The notes beneath the pieces are model-generated. The model was not told the origin of the DNA. It searched no databases and saw only the letters and a list, made by a program, of their open reading frames with translations. This document shows positions 50,674 to 59,636 of a stretch of 64,000 nucleotides of DNA, piece by piece (within the stretch, counting starts at the first letter, position 1; every line of letters begins with the position of its first letter). Where the stretch lies: positions 62,001 through 126,000 of the forward strand of contig NZ_JAPWDU010000005.1 in assembly GCF_027257155.1 (NCBI RefSeq). The letters are read 5' to 3'. This stretch comes from Cerasicoccus sp. TK19100. GTDB lineage: Bacteria; Verrucomicrobiota; Verrucomicrobiia; Opitutales; Cerasicoccaceae. A program made the translations under genes and the position numbers.

Positions 50674-52329
50674 CTAAGATTTTTCCGGTTCGGTAGCGTC
50701 GTTGTCGATTGGAGGCGTTTCGTCTGCGGGCTTGTTTTCCTCGACTTCTTTGAAGCTCTGGACGACCCACTGGGAAAGCTCTTTGTCGGGGTTTTCTGCG
50801 GCGGCGGCGCTGATTTCGAAGGCAGTCTTGCCGGTGTTGCGGGCGACGATGTTCAGGCCGTGGGGGAAGTCCTTAAAGCGCTCATCGCAGATGGTGCGGA
50901 GGGTGCGGTCGGCTTCGGTGGCGGCTTCGATCAGGACGTCAGCGGCTTCATCGGTGAAGGTCAGCTTGAAGCTGTTTTCGCTTTCGAAGGCTTTAGTGAA
51001 GGCCTCCAGTTCGCTCTCCCAGACCTCGCGCATCAGGTGCTTGTGGTCGACGATGAGCTTCGTCAGCGACTCCTCGGGGTCGGCGATCATGTCGGTGGTG
51101 ACCTCGAAGGACTTGATGGCGGTCGAGGGGAGCTCGAACTTGTAATTTCGGAAAATGCGCTCCAGGACGGTCATTAGGCCGCGGGCACCGGTCTTCTCCT
51201 CGTAAGCTTGGCGGGCGATCTCGATGATGGATTCCGGCGTAATTTTAAACTCGATCTCGTAGCCAGCGAAGTCGCGGCGGTATTGCTTGAGCAGCGAGCC
51301 CTCGGAGCTGGTCAGGATCGCGGCGAGGTCCTCGGGCTTCAGGCTTTCGCAGGCCACGCGCACCGGGATGCGGCCAATGAATTCCGGCTCGAATCCGTAG
51401 TCGATAAAGTCGCGCGTGGCGGCCTGCTGGAGGTATTTGAAGGGGTCGTCCGCCGCCGCATCGCTGAGATTGGCACCGAAGCCGATGGAGGTCTGCTCGA
51501 CGCGCTTCTGGATTTTTTCGCCCAACTTATCGAAAGCACCGCTGACAATGAACAGGATGTGCCGCGTATTGATGGTGCGTTTGTTGGGCTTTTTGCCGCC
51601 GCGGCCGCCTGTCATCATTGCCTGCATCTGGCCCATGATGTCATTGGGCGAGAAGAGGTTGACCTCGGTGTCTTCCATCAGCTTGAGCAGGTTGATCTGC
51701 ACGCCGCGACCAGACACATCCTTGCCGCCTTGGGCGTTGCCGGCGGAGGCAATCTTGTCGATTTCGTCGATGTAAATGATGCCGTATTGAGCGAGCTCCA
51801 CATTGCCATTGGCCGCCTTGACGAGGTCGCGCACGAGGTCTTCCACATCGGAGCCCACGTAGCCGGTCTCAGAGAACTTCGTGGCGTCGGCCTTGACGAA
51901 GGGCACGCCGATGTAACGCGCGATGTTGCGCATCAGGTAGGTTTTACCCACACCCGTGGGCCCGAGCAGGAGGATGTTCTGCTTGGCGTAGTCCTGCTCC
52001 AGCAGGCGCTCGTTTTCCAGGCACTGGCGGATGTGGTTGTAGTGGTCGCAAATGGCGACGGAGAGGACCTTTTTCGCGTCAAACTGCTTGATGACATAGC
52101 GGTTCAGGTGGTCGCGAATGTCTTTGGGTTTAAGGTTGAAGTCGCGGATGCGGCGCAGGGTTTCGGCGTCTTCTGCTTCCTGGTCGATCTCGCCCTTGGT
52201 GGGCTCTTCCTCGGTGGCTCCCATACTGCCCATGGGGTGCATGCCCATGACTTTGCTGCCGGGAGGCATCATATTCTGAAGCTTTTTCTGGATTTCTTCG
52301 AGGAGGTTGCCGTCGTCTTTATCGCTCAT
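50674..52329 (-). CDS. clpX: ClpX-like AAA+ unfoldase lacking the zinc-binding domain
   Basis: 551 residues. Walker A GPTGVGKT (123-130), Walker B IIYIDEID (about 184-191), the ClpP-docking IGF loop (SIGFGANL, 281-288), the pore and sensor regions, and a ClpX-type lid ([15 protein letters not shown]). Canonical ClpX begins with a C4 zinc finger for adaptor and substrate binding; here residues 1-60 have none and are Met/Gly/Glu-rich instead. A C-terminal extension of about 120 residues follows the lid, ending in a Pro/Asp/Glu tail. ClpP is not in the window. Alternative: a distinct ClpX-like subfamily with its own adaptors. Confidence 0.85.
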   Translation of the reverse strand: MSDKDDGNLLEEIQKKLQNMMPPGSKVMGMHPMGSMGATEEEPTKGEIDQEAEDAETLRRIRDFNLKPKDIRDHLNRYVIKQFDAKKVLSVAICDHYNHIRQCLENERLLEQDYAKQNILLLGPTGVGKTYLMRNIARYIGVPFVKADATKFSETGYVGSDVEDLVRDLVKAANGNVELAQYGIIYIDEIDKIASAGNAQGGKDVSGRGVQINLLKLMEDTEVNLFSPNDIMGQMQAMMTGGRGGKKPNKRTINTRHILFIVSGAFDKLGEKIQKRVEQTSIGFGANLSDAAADDPFKYLQQAATRDFIDYGFEPEFIGRIPVRVACESLKPEDLAAILTSSEGSLLKQYRRDFAGYEIEFKITPESIIEIARQAYEEKTGARGLMTVLERIFRNYKFELPSTAIKSFEVTTDMIADPEESLTKLIVDHKHLMREVWESELEAFTKAFESENSFKLTFTDEAADVLIEAATEADRTLRTICDERFKDFPHGLNIVARNTGKTAFEISAAAAENPDKELSQWVVQSFKEVEENKPADETPPIDNDATEPEKS

Positions 52330-52427
52330 GTTTTGTATGAAATTGGATGGGTTATATGGGTTTGGACGGTGTGTCCGTGGGTGTAAAAAATTTCCTAACT
52401 AATAGATGATGAGGGACTAAATAATGT

Positions 52428-52456
52428 TTGACAGTCTGTTTGTGTTGCAAGACTAT
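52428..52456 (+). promoter_or_regulatory. Probable sigma70 promoter of the HU/IHF gene
   Basis: A consensus TTGACA (52428-52433) is followed by a 17-base spacer and GACTAT (52451-52456), about 55 bases before the ATG at 52511. Confidence 0.5.
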
Positions 52457-52510
52457 GACTTCCACCAGTCCACCGTGTTGCGTCTATAACATCTCTTTTC
52501 TTTCCTTGTC

Positions 52511-52840
52511 ATGTCCGGGAACCTCACCAAACGGGATATCGTTCTACAAATCTACGAAAAAACCAATTTTCCGCAAAAGGAGGTTCGGGAAACTGTCCAA
52601 TTGACCCTCGATGCCATTGCGGACGCACTTGCCGCCGGTCGCAACGTTGAACTGCGAAATTTCGGCGTATTTGAGGTCCAGTTGCGCAAAAGTCGCATCG
52701 GCCGCAATCCCAACCGCCCGGAGAAAGACGTCGTCATTCCCAAGCGTGCCGTGATTAAATTCAAGGCGGGCAAGGAGCTGAAGGCGCACTTGAAAGATCT
52801 AGATTTGTCCAAACTAGACGCTGAAGACACCGCTGAGTAG
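52511..52840 (+). CDS. HU/IHF-family DNA-binding protein
   Basis: 109 residues. Nucleoid protein with the family layout: TKRDIVLQIYEKTNFPQKEV at the start, the core VELRNFGVFEVQLRKSRIGRNPNRPEKDVVIPKRAVIKFKAGKELK carrying the DNA-bending arm RNPNRPEKDV. A short acidic tail (DLSKLDAEDTAE) extends past the usual 90-95 residues. HU and IHF cannot be separated with certainty. A good promoter lies upstream. Confidence 0.95.
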   Translation: MSGNLTKRDIVLQIYEKTNFPQKEVRETVQLTLDAIADALAAGRNVELRNFGVFEVQLRKSRIGRNPNRPEKDVVIPKRAVIKFKAGKELKAHLKDLDLSKLDAEDTAE

Positions 52841-53142
52841 CGGAGGTTCGGATTTTTAGGTTCGATACGTGGGTTTTTAGCCACGGATGAACGCGGATGT
52901 AACACGGATGCCAGCGTGACTGAGTTTTTTAGGGCGATGCTTCGTCATCGCCGCACATAGCTTTCTTGGGGATGGTTCGTCATGGCCGTTGGTTGCCTCG
53001 CCGATTGTAGAAGCGACTTCCAGCCGCCTTTAGTATCAATGACTAAGGAAAGCGGCAAAATGCCGCGTCCACGCCAAATGCAATGGATCAGCGTTTAATC
53101 CGCGTTCATCCGCGGCTAAAAGAAAACTTTGCCTCTCCGCGT
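52841..53142. other. Non-coding region of about 300 bases between the HU and parA genes
   Basis: No gene is supported here. The stretch is filled by the inverted-repeat-bounded block described at 52875-53121, containing small internal hairpins. It lies between the 3' ends of convergent genes. Confidence 0.7.
52875..53121. repeat. MITE-like non-coding repeat block with inverted ends
   Basis: The left end (52875-52898) and right end (53098-53121) are inverted copies of about 24 bases with one mismatch, of the 'CCACGGATGAACGCGGAT' type. Inside are GGGCGATG-CTTCGT-CATCGCC and GCGGC-AAAAT-GCCGC hairpins. The end motif resembles interspersed intergenic repeats found in many bacterial genomes. No transposase is present, and no target-site duplication is clear. 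Confidence 0.6.
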
Positions 53143-53931
53143 TTACCCGTTCTTTTCCAGTCCGAAGCGCTCGATGACTTCCTTGGCGAACTTGCCGTAG
53201 GCGAAGGCACCGGGGTTGAGCCGGGCGTATTCGAAAATGGATTTACCGAAGCTGGGTGCCTCTGACAGGCGGACCGTGCGCGGGATGATCGTCTTGAAAA
53301 GGAGGTCTGGGCGGTAGTTGCGGACCTCATCGACGATTTCCTTGGAAAGCTTGGTGCGGGAGTCATACATCGTCATCAGGATGCCACCGACAGATAGATC
53401 GGGGTTCACCTCAGCTTCGCGGAGCTGGTCGACCACGCTTAGGATTTGGCCCAGGCCTTCGAGTGCGAGGTATTCGCACTGCAGAGCGACGAGCAGGTAG
53501 TCCGCCGCGGTCAGGCTGTTCATCGAGATCATGCCGAGGGCAGGGGGGCAATCCAGAATGATCGCGGAGAACTGGCCACTTTGCTTGACGGGCTCCAGCA
53601 CGTTTTTGAGCTGCATCAGGTAGTCTTCTTTTTGGCCAAGCTCCACCTCGATCGCGGACAAGTCGACTTCCGAGGGGATCATCCACAGATTCTTATCGCG
53701 GGTCTCCTGAATCTTGTCCATGGCCTCACCTTCGCCATGAAGGGCGTCGTAGAGGCTGCCGCCGGGCTCTTTTTCGAATCCGAGGCCGCTGGTTGCGTTG
53801 GCCTGGGCGTCGAGATCGATCAGGAGGGTAGGCACCTTGCGGCGGGCCAAGCCCACGGCGAGGTTGATCGCGGTCGTGGTTTTGCCCACGCCGCCTTTTT
53901 GATTGGCGATAGAGAAGACCTTGGTCGGCAT
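53143..53931 (-). CDS. parA: ParA/Soj-family chromosome-partitioning ATPase
   Basis: 262 residues. Deviant Walker A KGGVGKTTT with the signature lysine, then LIDLDAQANATSGLG, Walker B-like IILDCPPALGMIS, and the block IIPRTVRLSEAPSFGKSI typical of chromosomal ParA/Soj. It works with ParB and parS to segregate the origin region. ParB normally follows parA, but the next position downstream is the non-coding repeat block and no parB is in the window. Confidence 0.95.
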   Translation of the reverse strand: MPTKVFSIANQKGGVGKTTTAINLAVGLARRKVPTLLIDLDAQANATSGLGFEKEPGGSLYDALHGEGEAMDKIQETRDKNLWMIPSEVDLSAIEVELGQKEDYLMQLKNVLEPVKQSGQFSAIILDCPPALGMISMNSLTAADYLLVALQCEYLALEGLGQILSVVDQLREAEVNPDLSVGGILMTMYDSRTKLSKEIVDEVRNYRPDLLFKTIIPRTVRLSEAPSFGKSIFEYARLNPGAFAYGKFAKEVIERFGLEKNG

Positions 53932-54050
53932 TGGGGTGGGTTTAGATTATATTGCTCTTCGGCGAAAGACGAAAAACGCCAATGTGGAAAAAACGCAAAA
54001 AGCGCTTGAAAGGTTCGGATTTTTACGTTGGCTTGTTCGCTTTGGTCAAT

Positions 54051-54122
54051 GGTGCGGTAGCCAAGTGGTAAGGCCCGGGTCTGCAAAACCTGTATTCGGC
54101 GGTTCGATTCCGCCCCGCACCT
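54051..54122 (+). tRNA. tRNA-Cys (anticodon GCA)
   Basis: Full cloverleaf: acceptor GGTGCGG/CCGCACC, D-arm with AGTGGTAAGG, anticodon stem CGGGT/ACCTG around loop CTGCAAA (anticodon GCA), and T-arm GGCGG-TTCGATT-CCGCC. Discriminator base T, then an encoded CCA (54123-54125). Confidence 0.96.
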
Positions 54123-54357
54123 CCATTCCTGATTTTTGTGAATCAAGTGACCTTGGGCAATTTGGCCCGTTTAATGCCTCAATGTTGGGCAATGGGATTT
54201 CGATTCTATCAAGGGGAATATCTACCTCTGCGGAATACTCCAATCTTGCCTCGGTCTGTTAGGGTTTAGGGCCTAATATGCCTGAATTAAGGTGCATTTT
54301 CGGGTTTTACTTCATGAATTGCCTCAACTTGAATGATAAGTCAGGTTTATAACGTAA

Positions 54358-56520
54358 ATGAATGCCACGGCTAAGCTCACTAACGGCCTGACGGTTTTTG
54401 ACAGGTATCGTTTAAAACGCCTCTTGGGACGAGGCGGAATGGGTGTGGTTTGGCTGGCGCACGACATTGAGCTGGAGAAAGATATTGCGCTCAAATTTCT
54501 CACCGAAAACCTGCTTTTCGACAGTGCGGCGATTAAAGACCTGAAGAAGGAAACCCGCCGTGGCATGGAGCTCGCGCACCCGAATATCATCCGGGTTTAC
54601 GGGTTTTTCTCCGGTGATGACCGTGCAGCGGTCGCCATGGAATACGTGGAGGGGAACAACCTCTCCACTCTGCGCGATACCCGGCATGGTAGCTATTTTG
54701 AAGTGGCAGAAATCGCCTCTTTGACGATGGAGCTTTGTTCGGCGCTTCATTATGCGCACTCGAATGCGGAGATCGTCCACCGCGACCTGAAGCCGGCCAA
54801 TTTGATGGTCGACCAAAAGAACCGCCTCAAGGTGGCGGACTTCGGCATTTCCTCGAGTCTGAATGACGCCCATACCCGGCTAACGGGCACGATGGGGCTG
54901 CGCGGCACCATGCTTTACATGGGCCCGCAGCAGCTCATGGGGCAGCGCCCTTGTATTTCCCACGATATTTACGGGCTGGGGGCGACGCTGTTTGATTTGC
55001 TCACGGGCAAACCGGTTTTCTACACGGGCGACATCAGCCTGCAAATTCGCGAGAGCATGCCGCCAAGTATTCAGGAGCGGCGCACCGAATTAGAAATCAT
55101 CGGTGAGGAAATCCCGCCAGCATGGGAGGACACTATCGCGGCCTGTCTGGCGAAGGACGCTGCCGATCGCCCCAGCTCGGCGGCGGAAGTCATTAATCGA
55201 CTTTGCCTGACTGAAGGGCTGGCCAACAGTGCCACGCCTTTTCCCATGCCGATGAGCGGGGCGTATTCGTCTGGGCCAGCGGCGCCGACGATCCGTGATG
55301 CGGGGGACTCGATTGAACTTAGTGGCCGTAATTACCGCCACCCGCCGACAGCGCAAACAACGGTAAAAGAGCCAACGGATTCCGCAAACACTCAGCAGCC
55401 GGTCACGATCCAGCAGCGGCAGTCGCCATTGTCTGGGCTGGTTTTGGTGCTACTGGTGCTTTGCAGCGTGGCGGGTGGCGGCGCTATCGCCTATCTCGCG
55501 TTTCATCAGGGGAGTCATGAAGCCACGATTAAGGCTAATGCGTCACCCTTGGCCAACAACGCAAACCTGACCGCGGGCCCAGGGCCATCAGGTTTGAATG
55601 CGCGGCCGACGCCGGGTGGACAGTATCCCGGTCCGCCCAACTTTGACACCATGGGTGAGGGTCCGCCATCCCCCAACTTTGGCCCCGGCCAGACGATTAA
55701 CACCGGTATGCATCGTGGTGTGCCTGAGGGCATTATTTCCACGGGTATTACCAATCGCGCGGGGCCGGATATCGTAGAGGCCCCACGCCGCGGTTATGAT
55801 TTCAAATTGCAGAATACCGGCATGGTGTTTCGCTGGGCACCGCCATTTCGTTTTCAGATTGGATCACCTGCGCATCGTGTAGGGGATTCCGTGAATGACA
55901 GCTCCACGCTGGTCGACTTCACCCAAGGGTTCTGGATCTGCCAGCATGAGGTGACGCAGCATGAATATGAAAAATTCATGGGCATGAACCCCAGCGAAAA
56001 CGTCCATGGCAAGCACCCCGTGGAAAATGTTTCCTGGAGCGAGGCTATGGCGTTTTGCGCGAAATTGAACGAGGTTTATGCGAGCCAAATTCCGGAGGGC
56101 TATACGTTTTCCCTGCCGACTCAGGCTCAGTTCGAATACGCATCCCTTGGTGCCGTGAATGGCTACTACGGACAGCAGGGCAGATTTGAAAGATTTGCTT
56201 GGAACTCCGTTAATTCTGAGATGCGCTCGCATCCGGTGGGCGAACTGGAGCCGAACGAGTTTCAGTTATATGACACCGTGGGCAATGTTTCCGAGTGGAC
56301 GCTGGACTGGTATGGCCCGTTGCCTGGGGGCGAGGTTAAAGACTTTGCTGGCCCGGAAACCGGCGAGGCCAAAGTCGTCCGTGGTGGAAATTATACGCAG
56401 GGTGGTTCCGACTTACGTGTGAGTGTTCGCGAAAGTTACCCACCGGAAACAAAGGACCCGCGCATCGGCTTTCGCGTTGCACTGATACCGATTACTTTCC
56501 ACAATTCGCCCGAAAATTAA
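54358..56520 (+). CDS. Membrane Ser/Thr protein kinase with C-terminal FGE-sulfatase-like domain
   Basis: 720 residues. The N-terminal Hanks-type kinase (about 16-285) has the G-loop LLGRGGMGVV, K46 in IALKFL, HRDLKPANLM (D143) and ADFGISS (DFG 161-163). A Gln/Pro-rich linker and one membrane helix (LVLVLLVLCSVAGGGAIAYLAF) follow. The outer part is Gly/Pro-rich and then a SUMF1/FGE-like domain (GFWICQHEVTQHEYEKFMG, HPVENVSWSEAMAFC, LYDTVGNVSEWTLDW, VVRGGNYTQGG). The two catalytic cysteines of true FGE are absent near RGG, so this domain is likely a sensor or binder. An FHA protein follows 10 bases later. Confidence 0.93.
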   Translation: MNATAKLTNGLTVFDRYRLKRLLGRGGMGVVWLAHDIELEKDIALKFLTENLLFDSAAIKDLKKETRRGMELAHPNIIRVYGFFSGDDRAAVAMEYVEGNNLSTLRDTRHGSYFEVAEIASLTMELCSALHYAHSNAEIVHRDLKPANLMVDQKNRLKVADFGISSSLNDAHTRLTGTMGLRGTMLYMGPQQLMGQRPCISHDIYGLGATLFDLLTGKPVFYTGDISLQIRESMPPSIQERRTELEIIGEEIPPAWEDTIAACLAKDAADRPSSAAEVINRLCLTEGLANSATPFPMPMSGAYSSGPAAPTIRDAGDSIELSGRNYRHPPTAQTTVKEPTDSANTQQPVTIQQRQSPLSGLVLVLLVLCSVAGGGAIAYLAFHQGSHEATIKANASPLANNANLTAGPGPSGLNARPTPGGQYPGPPNFDTMGEGPPSPNFGPGQTINTGMHRGVPEGIISTGITNRAGPDIVEAPRRGYDFKLQNTGMVFRWAPPFRFQIGSPAHRVGDSVNDSSTLVDFTQGFWICQHEVTQHEYEKFMGMNPSENVHGKHPVENVSWSEAMAFCAKLNEVYASQIPEGYTFSLPTQAQFEYASLGAVNGYYGQQGRFERFAWNSVNSEMRSHPVGELEPNEFQLYDTVGNVSEWTLDWYGPLPGGEVKDFAGPETGEAKVVRGGNYTQGGSDLRVSVRESYPPETKDPRIGFRVALIPITFHNSPEN

Positions 56521-56530
56521 TTCCTGCACA

Positions 56531-56857
56531 ATGCCTGATAGCTTACACGATTCCACGACGATTGAACCCGGCCTTAAGGTGACCGTAGAAGGCAAGACCT
56601 ACCTGGCGCACCATGGCGACATTCTTGGTCGCGAAGGCACGGTGGCCAAAGACGTTTTTTACTTCATTAAGACGGTGTCCCGGATTCATGTGAAAATCTT
56701 GAAGCAGGAAGGCCATTGGTTCGTGGTTGTGCCCAAGGCCGTCAGCAACTCGACCAAACTTGATGGCGTGGAAGTGCCGCGCGACGAGCCCCAGAAAGTT
56801 CTGGGTACTCGTATTTTGAAGATGTCCGAAAACTGCGTCGTTACGCTGGAAGCGTAG
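56531..56857 (+). CDS. FHA-domain-like protein
   Basis: 108 residues, single domain. The FHA pattern is visible: ILGREG early (GR motif), VSRIHVKI (the S-R-x-H phosphothreonine-binding block), and VSNSTKLDGVEV (the N-x-x-x-x-N/G turn). FHA domains bind phosphothreonine; a partner kinase is encoded directly upstream on the same strand, so this is a probable readout or scaffold for its targets. The domain is close to minimal length. Confidence 0.8.
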   Translation: MPDSLHDSTTIEPGLKVTVEGKTYLAHHGDILGREGTVAKDVFYFIKTVSRIHVKILKQEGHWFVVVPKAVSNSTKLDGVEVPRDEPQKVLGTRILKMSENCVVTLEA

Positions 56858-56886
56858 CGGCCCGCGCGAGATACTTTCTGGTTGCT

Positions 56887-57981
56887 CTAATAGCGTGCGA
56901 CCAGCTCTGCTTCGTAGGCTTGCCCATCCAGTGGCAGGACGACCGGCTGGCTCTTGAAGGTGGAGTAAAGCATCGCATTGGCGAGCTCCACCGAGTGGAT
57001 GCCTTCCGCGGCTGGCGCAATGAGCGGCTCGCCGTGGAGAATCGCATTGGCGAAATTGGTGAGGATGGCGACATGGCCGTTTGCACCGGCCTGATGCGGT
57101 ATATCGATGTGCCATTTTTCCGGGCGATCAAAGCCGTGAGTGGACTGGCGCAAGTGCTCGGAGACGAGTTTCTCGGTTCGGGTGAACTGAAACTTCTCGC
57201 CCTCAATGATGATCAGCCCGCGATCGCAGGCCACTTCGAGTCGGTTGACTCCGGGAGCCTCTCCCGTGCTGGTGACAAAGACACCGGTGGCCCCGTTGGC
57301 GAACTCCAGCATCGCAGTCACGTCGTCTTCCACCTCAATGTCATGATGGCGGCCAAACTGGCAGATGGCGGTGAGCTTTTTCGGCATGCCAAACAGCCAT
57401 TGTAGCAAGTCCAGGTTGTGCGGGCATTGGTTGAGCAGCACGCCGCCGCCTTCGCCTTTCCAAGTGGCGCGCCAGCTACCCATGCGGTAGTAGGTGTCGG
57501 TGCGGTACCAGTCGGTGATGGTCCAGTTGACGCGTTGTATCTCGCCCAGCTGACCACTTTGGATCAGCTCGCGCAGCTTTCGGTAGTGTGGCGTGCAGCG
57601 TTGGTTGAAGACCGCGCCAAAGACCAGATCAGGGTTGGTGTGGGCGCGGATCAGTTTCTCGCAATCGGCCTTGTGGACTGAAATAGGCTTCTCCACCAGC
57701 ACGTGCAAATTGCGCTCGAGCGCCGCAATTCCCAGGGGAGTGTGGCTGAAGTGCGGCGTCGCGATAAGCACCGCTTCCACCTGGCCGGAGTCCATCATTG
57801 TGGTGGAATCAGTGAACTTCGCCACCGATTCCGAAAATACGCTGAGGCGGGCCTCATCCGCGTCGGCAATGGCGGCCAGCGTCAGGCCGGACGCTCGTCC
57901 TTCGAGGATGTTTCTGGCGTGAATGTTGCCCATCGTGCCAAGGCCGATGATGCCGAGTCGAACTGTCTTTTCTGTGCTCAT
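56887..57981 (-). CDS. Gfo/Idh/MocA family oxidoreductase
   Basis: 364 residues. Rossmann motif LGIIGLGTMGNIHARN (GxGxxG), AIADADEARL, the EKP block HVLVEKPISVHKADC, and the C-terminal catalytic region GGGVLLNQCPHNLDLLQWLFG with its histidine (D-x-x-x-H equivalent CPHNLD). It is an NAD(P)-dependent sugar dehydrogenase of unknown substrate. Its start touches the stop of the upstream truncated beta-mannosidase gene, so it is probably in the same transcript. Confidence 0.92.
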   Translation of the reverse strand: MSTEKTVRLGIIGLGTMGNIHARNILEGRASGLTLAAIADADEARLSVFSESVAKFTDSTTMMDSGQVEAVLIATPHFSHTPLGIAALERNLHVLVEKPISVHKADCEKLIRAHTNPDLVFGAVFNQRCTPHYRKLRELIQSGQLGEIQRVNWTITDWYRTDTYYRMGSWRATWKGEGGGVLLNQCPHNLDLLQWLFGMPKKLTAICQFGRHHDIEVEDDVTAMLEFANGATGVFVTSTGEAPGVNRLEVACDRGLIIIEGEKFQFTRTEKLVSEHLRQSTHGFDRPEKWHIDIPHQAGANGHVAILTNFANAILHGEPLIAPAAEGIHSVELANAMLYSTFKSQPVVLPLDGQAYEAELVARY

Positions 57982-58773
57982 TTAGTCGAGATAACTTTCG
58001 CGGTAAGAGTAAACGGTCAGCCTCTTTCGTACTTCGGCGACAGAGATATTGTCAAACAGTCGCAGGGTGACGTTTTTTTCTTCGCCAGGGAAGAGGTCGA
58101 AGAAGTTGTCGCTCAAGCGATGCGGAATCGCGCCGTCGAGATTCAGGTAGACGCGGTAGGCGATTTTATCCGTGGATAATGTGATGGCGAACGCACCGTC
58201 GCTGGCTTTGGCTACCTTGGTTTTTATTTTCGGTAACTGGAATTCCAGACGCTTGGGTCCGGTCAGGCAGGTGGTGTTAACGCTGTCTTCGTAACCCTCC
58301 GCGGTGAGGCGCGTGCGGATGATCAAGTCATCGAAACTGTGGGATTCAACTTGCTTGGCCAGGTCGAGCTTTTTGCCAGAAATGGGTTTGCCGGGGGTGA
58401 GCTTGACGGCCTTGGATTCCTCCAGCAGCAATTTGTTTTCGGCGACTGACCAGACCTGCCAGGAGAGTTCTCCGGAAGCGGCTTTGACGCCGTCGAATAC
58501 CGTGTAAATATCCACGGCGCTCACGTGCTGGGCGGCCAGATCAGCCTCGGTTAACGTAATGCTCGTGCGATATTGCCAGTCCGTCTGTTCGACCCAGAGC
58601 AGGTCATGCTCGTTGCGACGGCAAAAGGGATCAGGGATTAACCCATGGCTGAGCAAATCGGTATGTACGCAACCCGGGACGGTCGCCTGGAGCGATGTTT
58701 TTTCGCCAGCCTGGCGGAATTCCCAGTTCTGGTTTAAACAGTGGTTTGGTGTCAGGGTGGGGGGCGATGACAT
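57982..58773 (-). pseudogene. Internally deleted GH2 beta-mannosidase (catalytic domain missing)
   Basis: 263 codons in one open frame. Residues 12-80 are the N-terminal sugar-binding domain of GH2 beta-mannosidases (LNQNWEFRQ, VPGCVHTDLLSHGLIPDPF, EHDLLWVEQTDWQYRT). From about residue 86 the sequence jumps to the late Ig-like domains (VDIYTVFDGVKAASGELSWQVW ... LTPGKPISG) and ends with LRLFDNISV. Roughly 500 residues containing the TIM barrel and both catalytic glutamates are absent, with the frame kept. It would encode a carbohydrate-binding shell with no hydrolase activity. Junction near base 58520. An assembly or cloning error is the other explanation. Confidence 0.75.
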
Positions 58774-58827
58774 GCCCCCCCAGTAAGTTGCGAAGCGTTT
58801 CGCTAGTGCGAGATAAAAATGATTCTC

Positions 58828-59490
58828 TTAGAAGGGGTGAAACATTTTGAGTGTCACCTCATCAATGGTCAGGCCCTCCACGTGGCCGTCGGCAAAAAGA
58901 ATGTTTGCGGTGTTGTTGGCCTCGCGAAATCCAAGCGTGTCAACCGGTCGGGTTGCTTCGTCGGGGTGGGCCAGTGTGGTGCCACCACTACCTTTGCCTC
59001 CGAAACCCCAGTTTTCATTGATGCCAACATCGCCAAGCATGACCGTGTCGGTTGGGTTTATCAGCTTGTTATGATACCAATATTGCTGATCCCATCTGGT
59101 CACCAGGTTTTTGTTCATTGCATAGCAGACCGTGCCTTCCCCAGCAAGGCAGTCGGTATTTGGGCAAACCATCATGTTATAAGTTTCGTCCTTTGTGATG
59201 TAGCCATTATTTACCAAGCTAGCTGTCCAGGGCAGGTTGTCGTCCAACTCTTCACTCGCTTGTTTGGGCAACCATGGGTTTGGCATGCGGAAATCATTTT
59301 CCTGCGCATAAACCTGGAGTAAGCTTCCCCAGTTGCGAAGTGTTGATTGGCACTCACTGGTTTTGGCGGCATGTCGGACTTTGCCGACTGCGGGTATGAG
59401 GATCGTGGCCAAAATGGCGACGATGGCGATAACTGTCAGGAGTTCTACCAAGGTAAAACCCTGTCGGGGGGTACGATAGGGGAGTTTCAT
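58828..59490 (-). CDS. Prepilin-type N-terminal cleavage/methylation protein (pseudopilin)
   Basis: 220 residues. The prepilin peptidase site is RQGFTLVELL followed by the hydrophobic helix TVIAIVAILATILIPAV. The C-terminal block NILFADGHVEGL is the 'DGH' signature of the large DUF1559-like and pseudopilin families in Planctomycetes and Verrucomicrobia. Other secretion genes are not nearby, so it is a solitary pseudopilin, probably of a type II-like system. Confidence 0.9.
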   Translation of the reverse strand: MKLPYRTPRQGFTLVELLTVIAIVAILATILIPAVGKVRHAAKTSECQSTLRNWGSLLQVYAQENDFRMPNPWLPKQASEELDDNLPWTASLVNNGYITKDETYNMMVCPNTDCLAGEGTVCYAMNKNLVTRWDQQYWYHNKLINPTDTVMLGDVGINENWGFGGKGSGGTTLAHPDEATRPVDTLGFREANNTANILFADGHVEGLTIDEVTLKMFHPF

Positions 59491-59636
59491 AAAGTAAGGG
59501 GTTTGAATGCATACGATTAATCAACTGCGGACTAATTGCAAGCATTGGTTGACGAATCCTTGCTGTATAGGTGATTCCCGGTGTCAGTTGTCAGCTAAGA
59601 CCCGATATCATCGAAATAGCGATTCGGAACGGAGAC

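Noticed and set aside
55800-56510. Functional formylglycine-generating enzyme
   Set aside because: The fold motifs are there, but the catalytic cysteine pair expected after the RGG block is missing.
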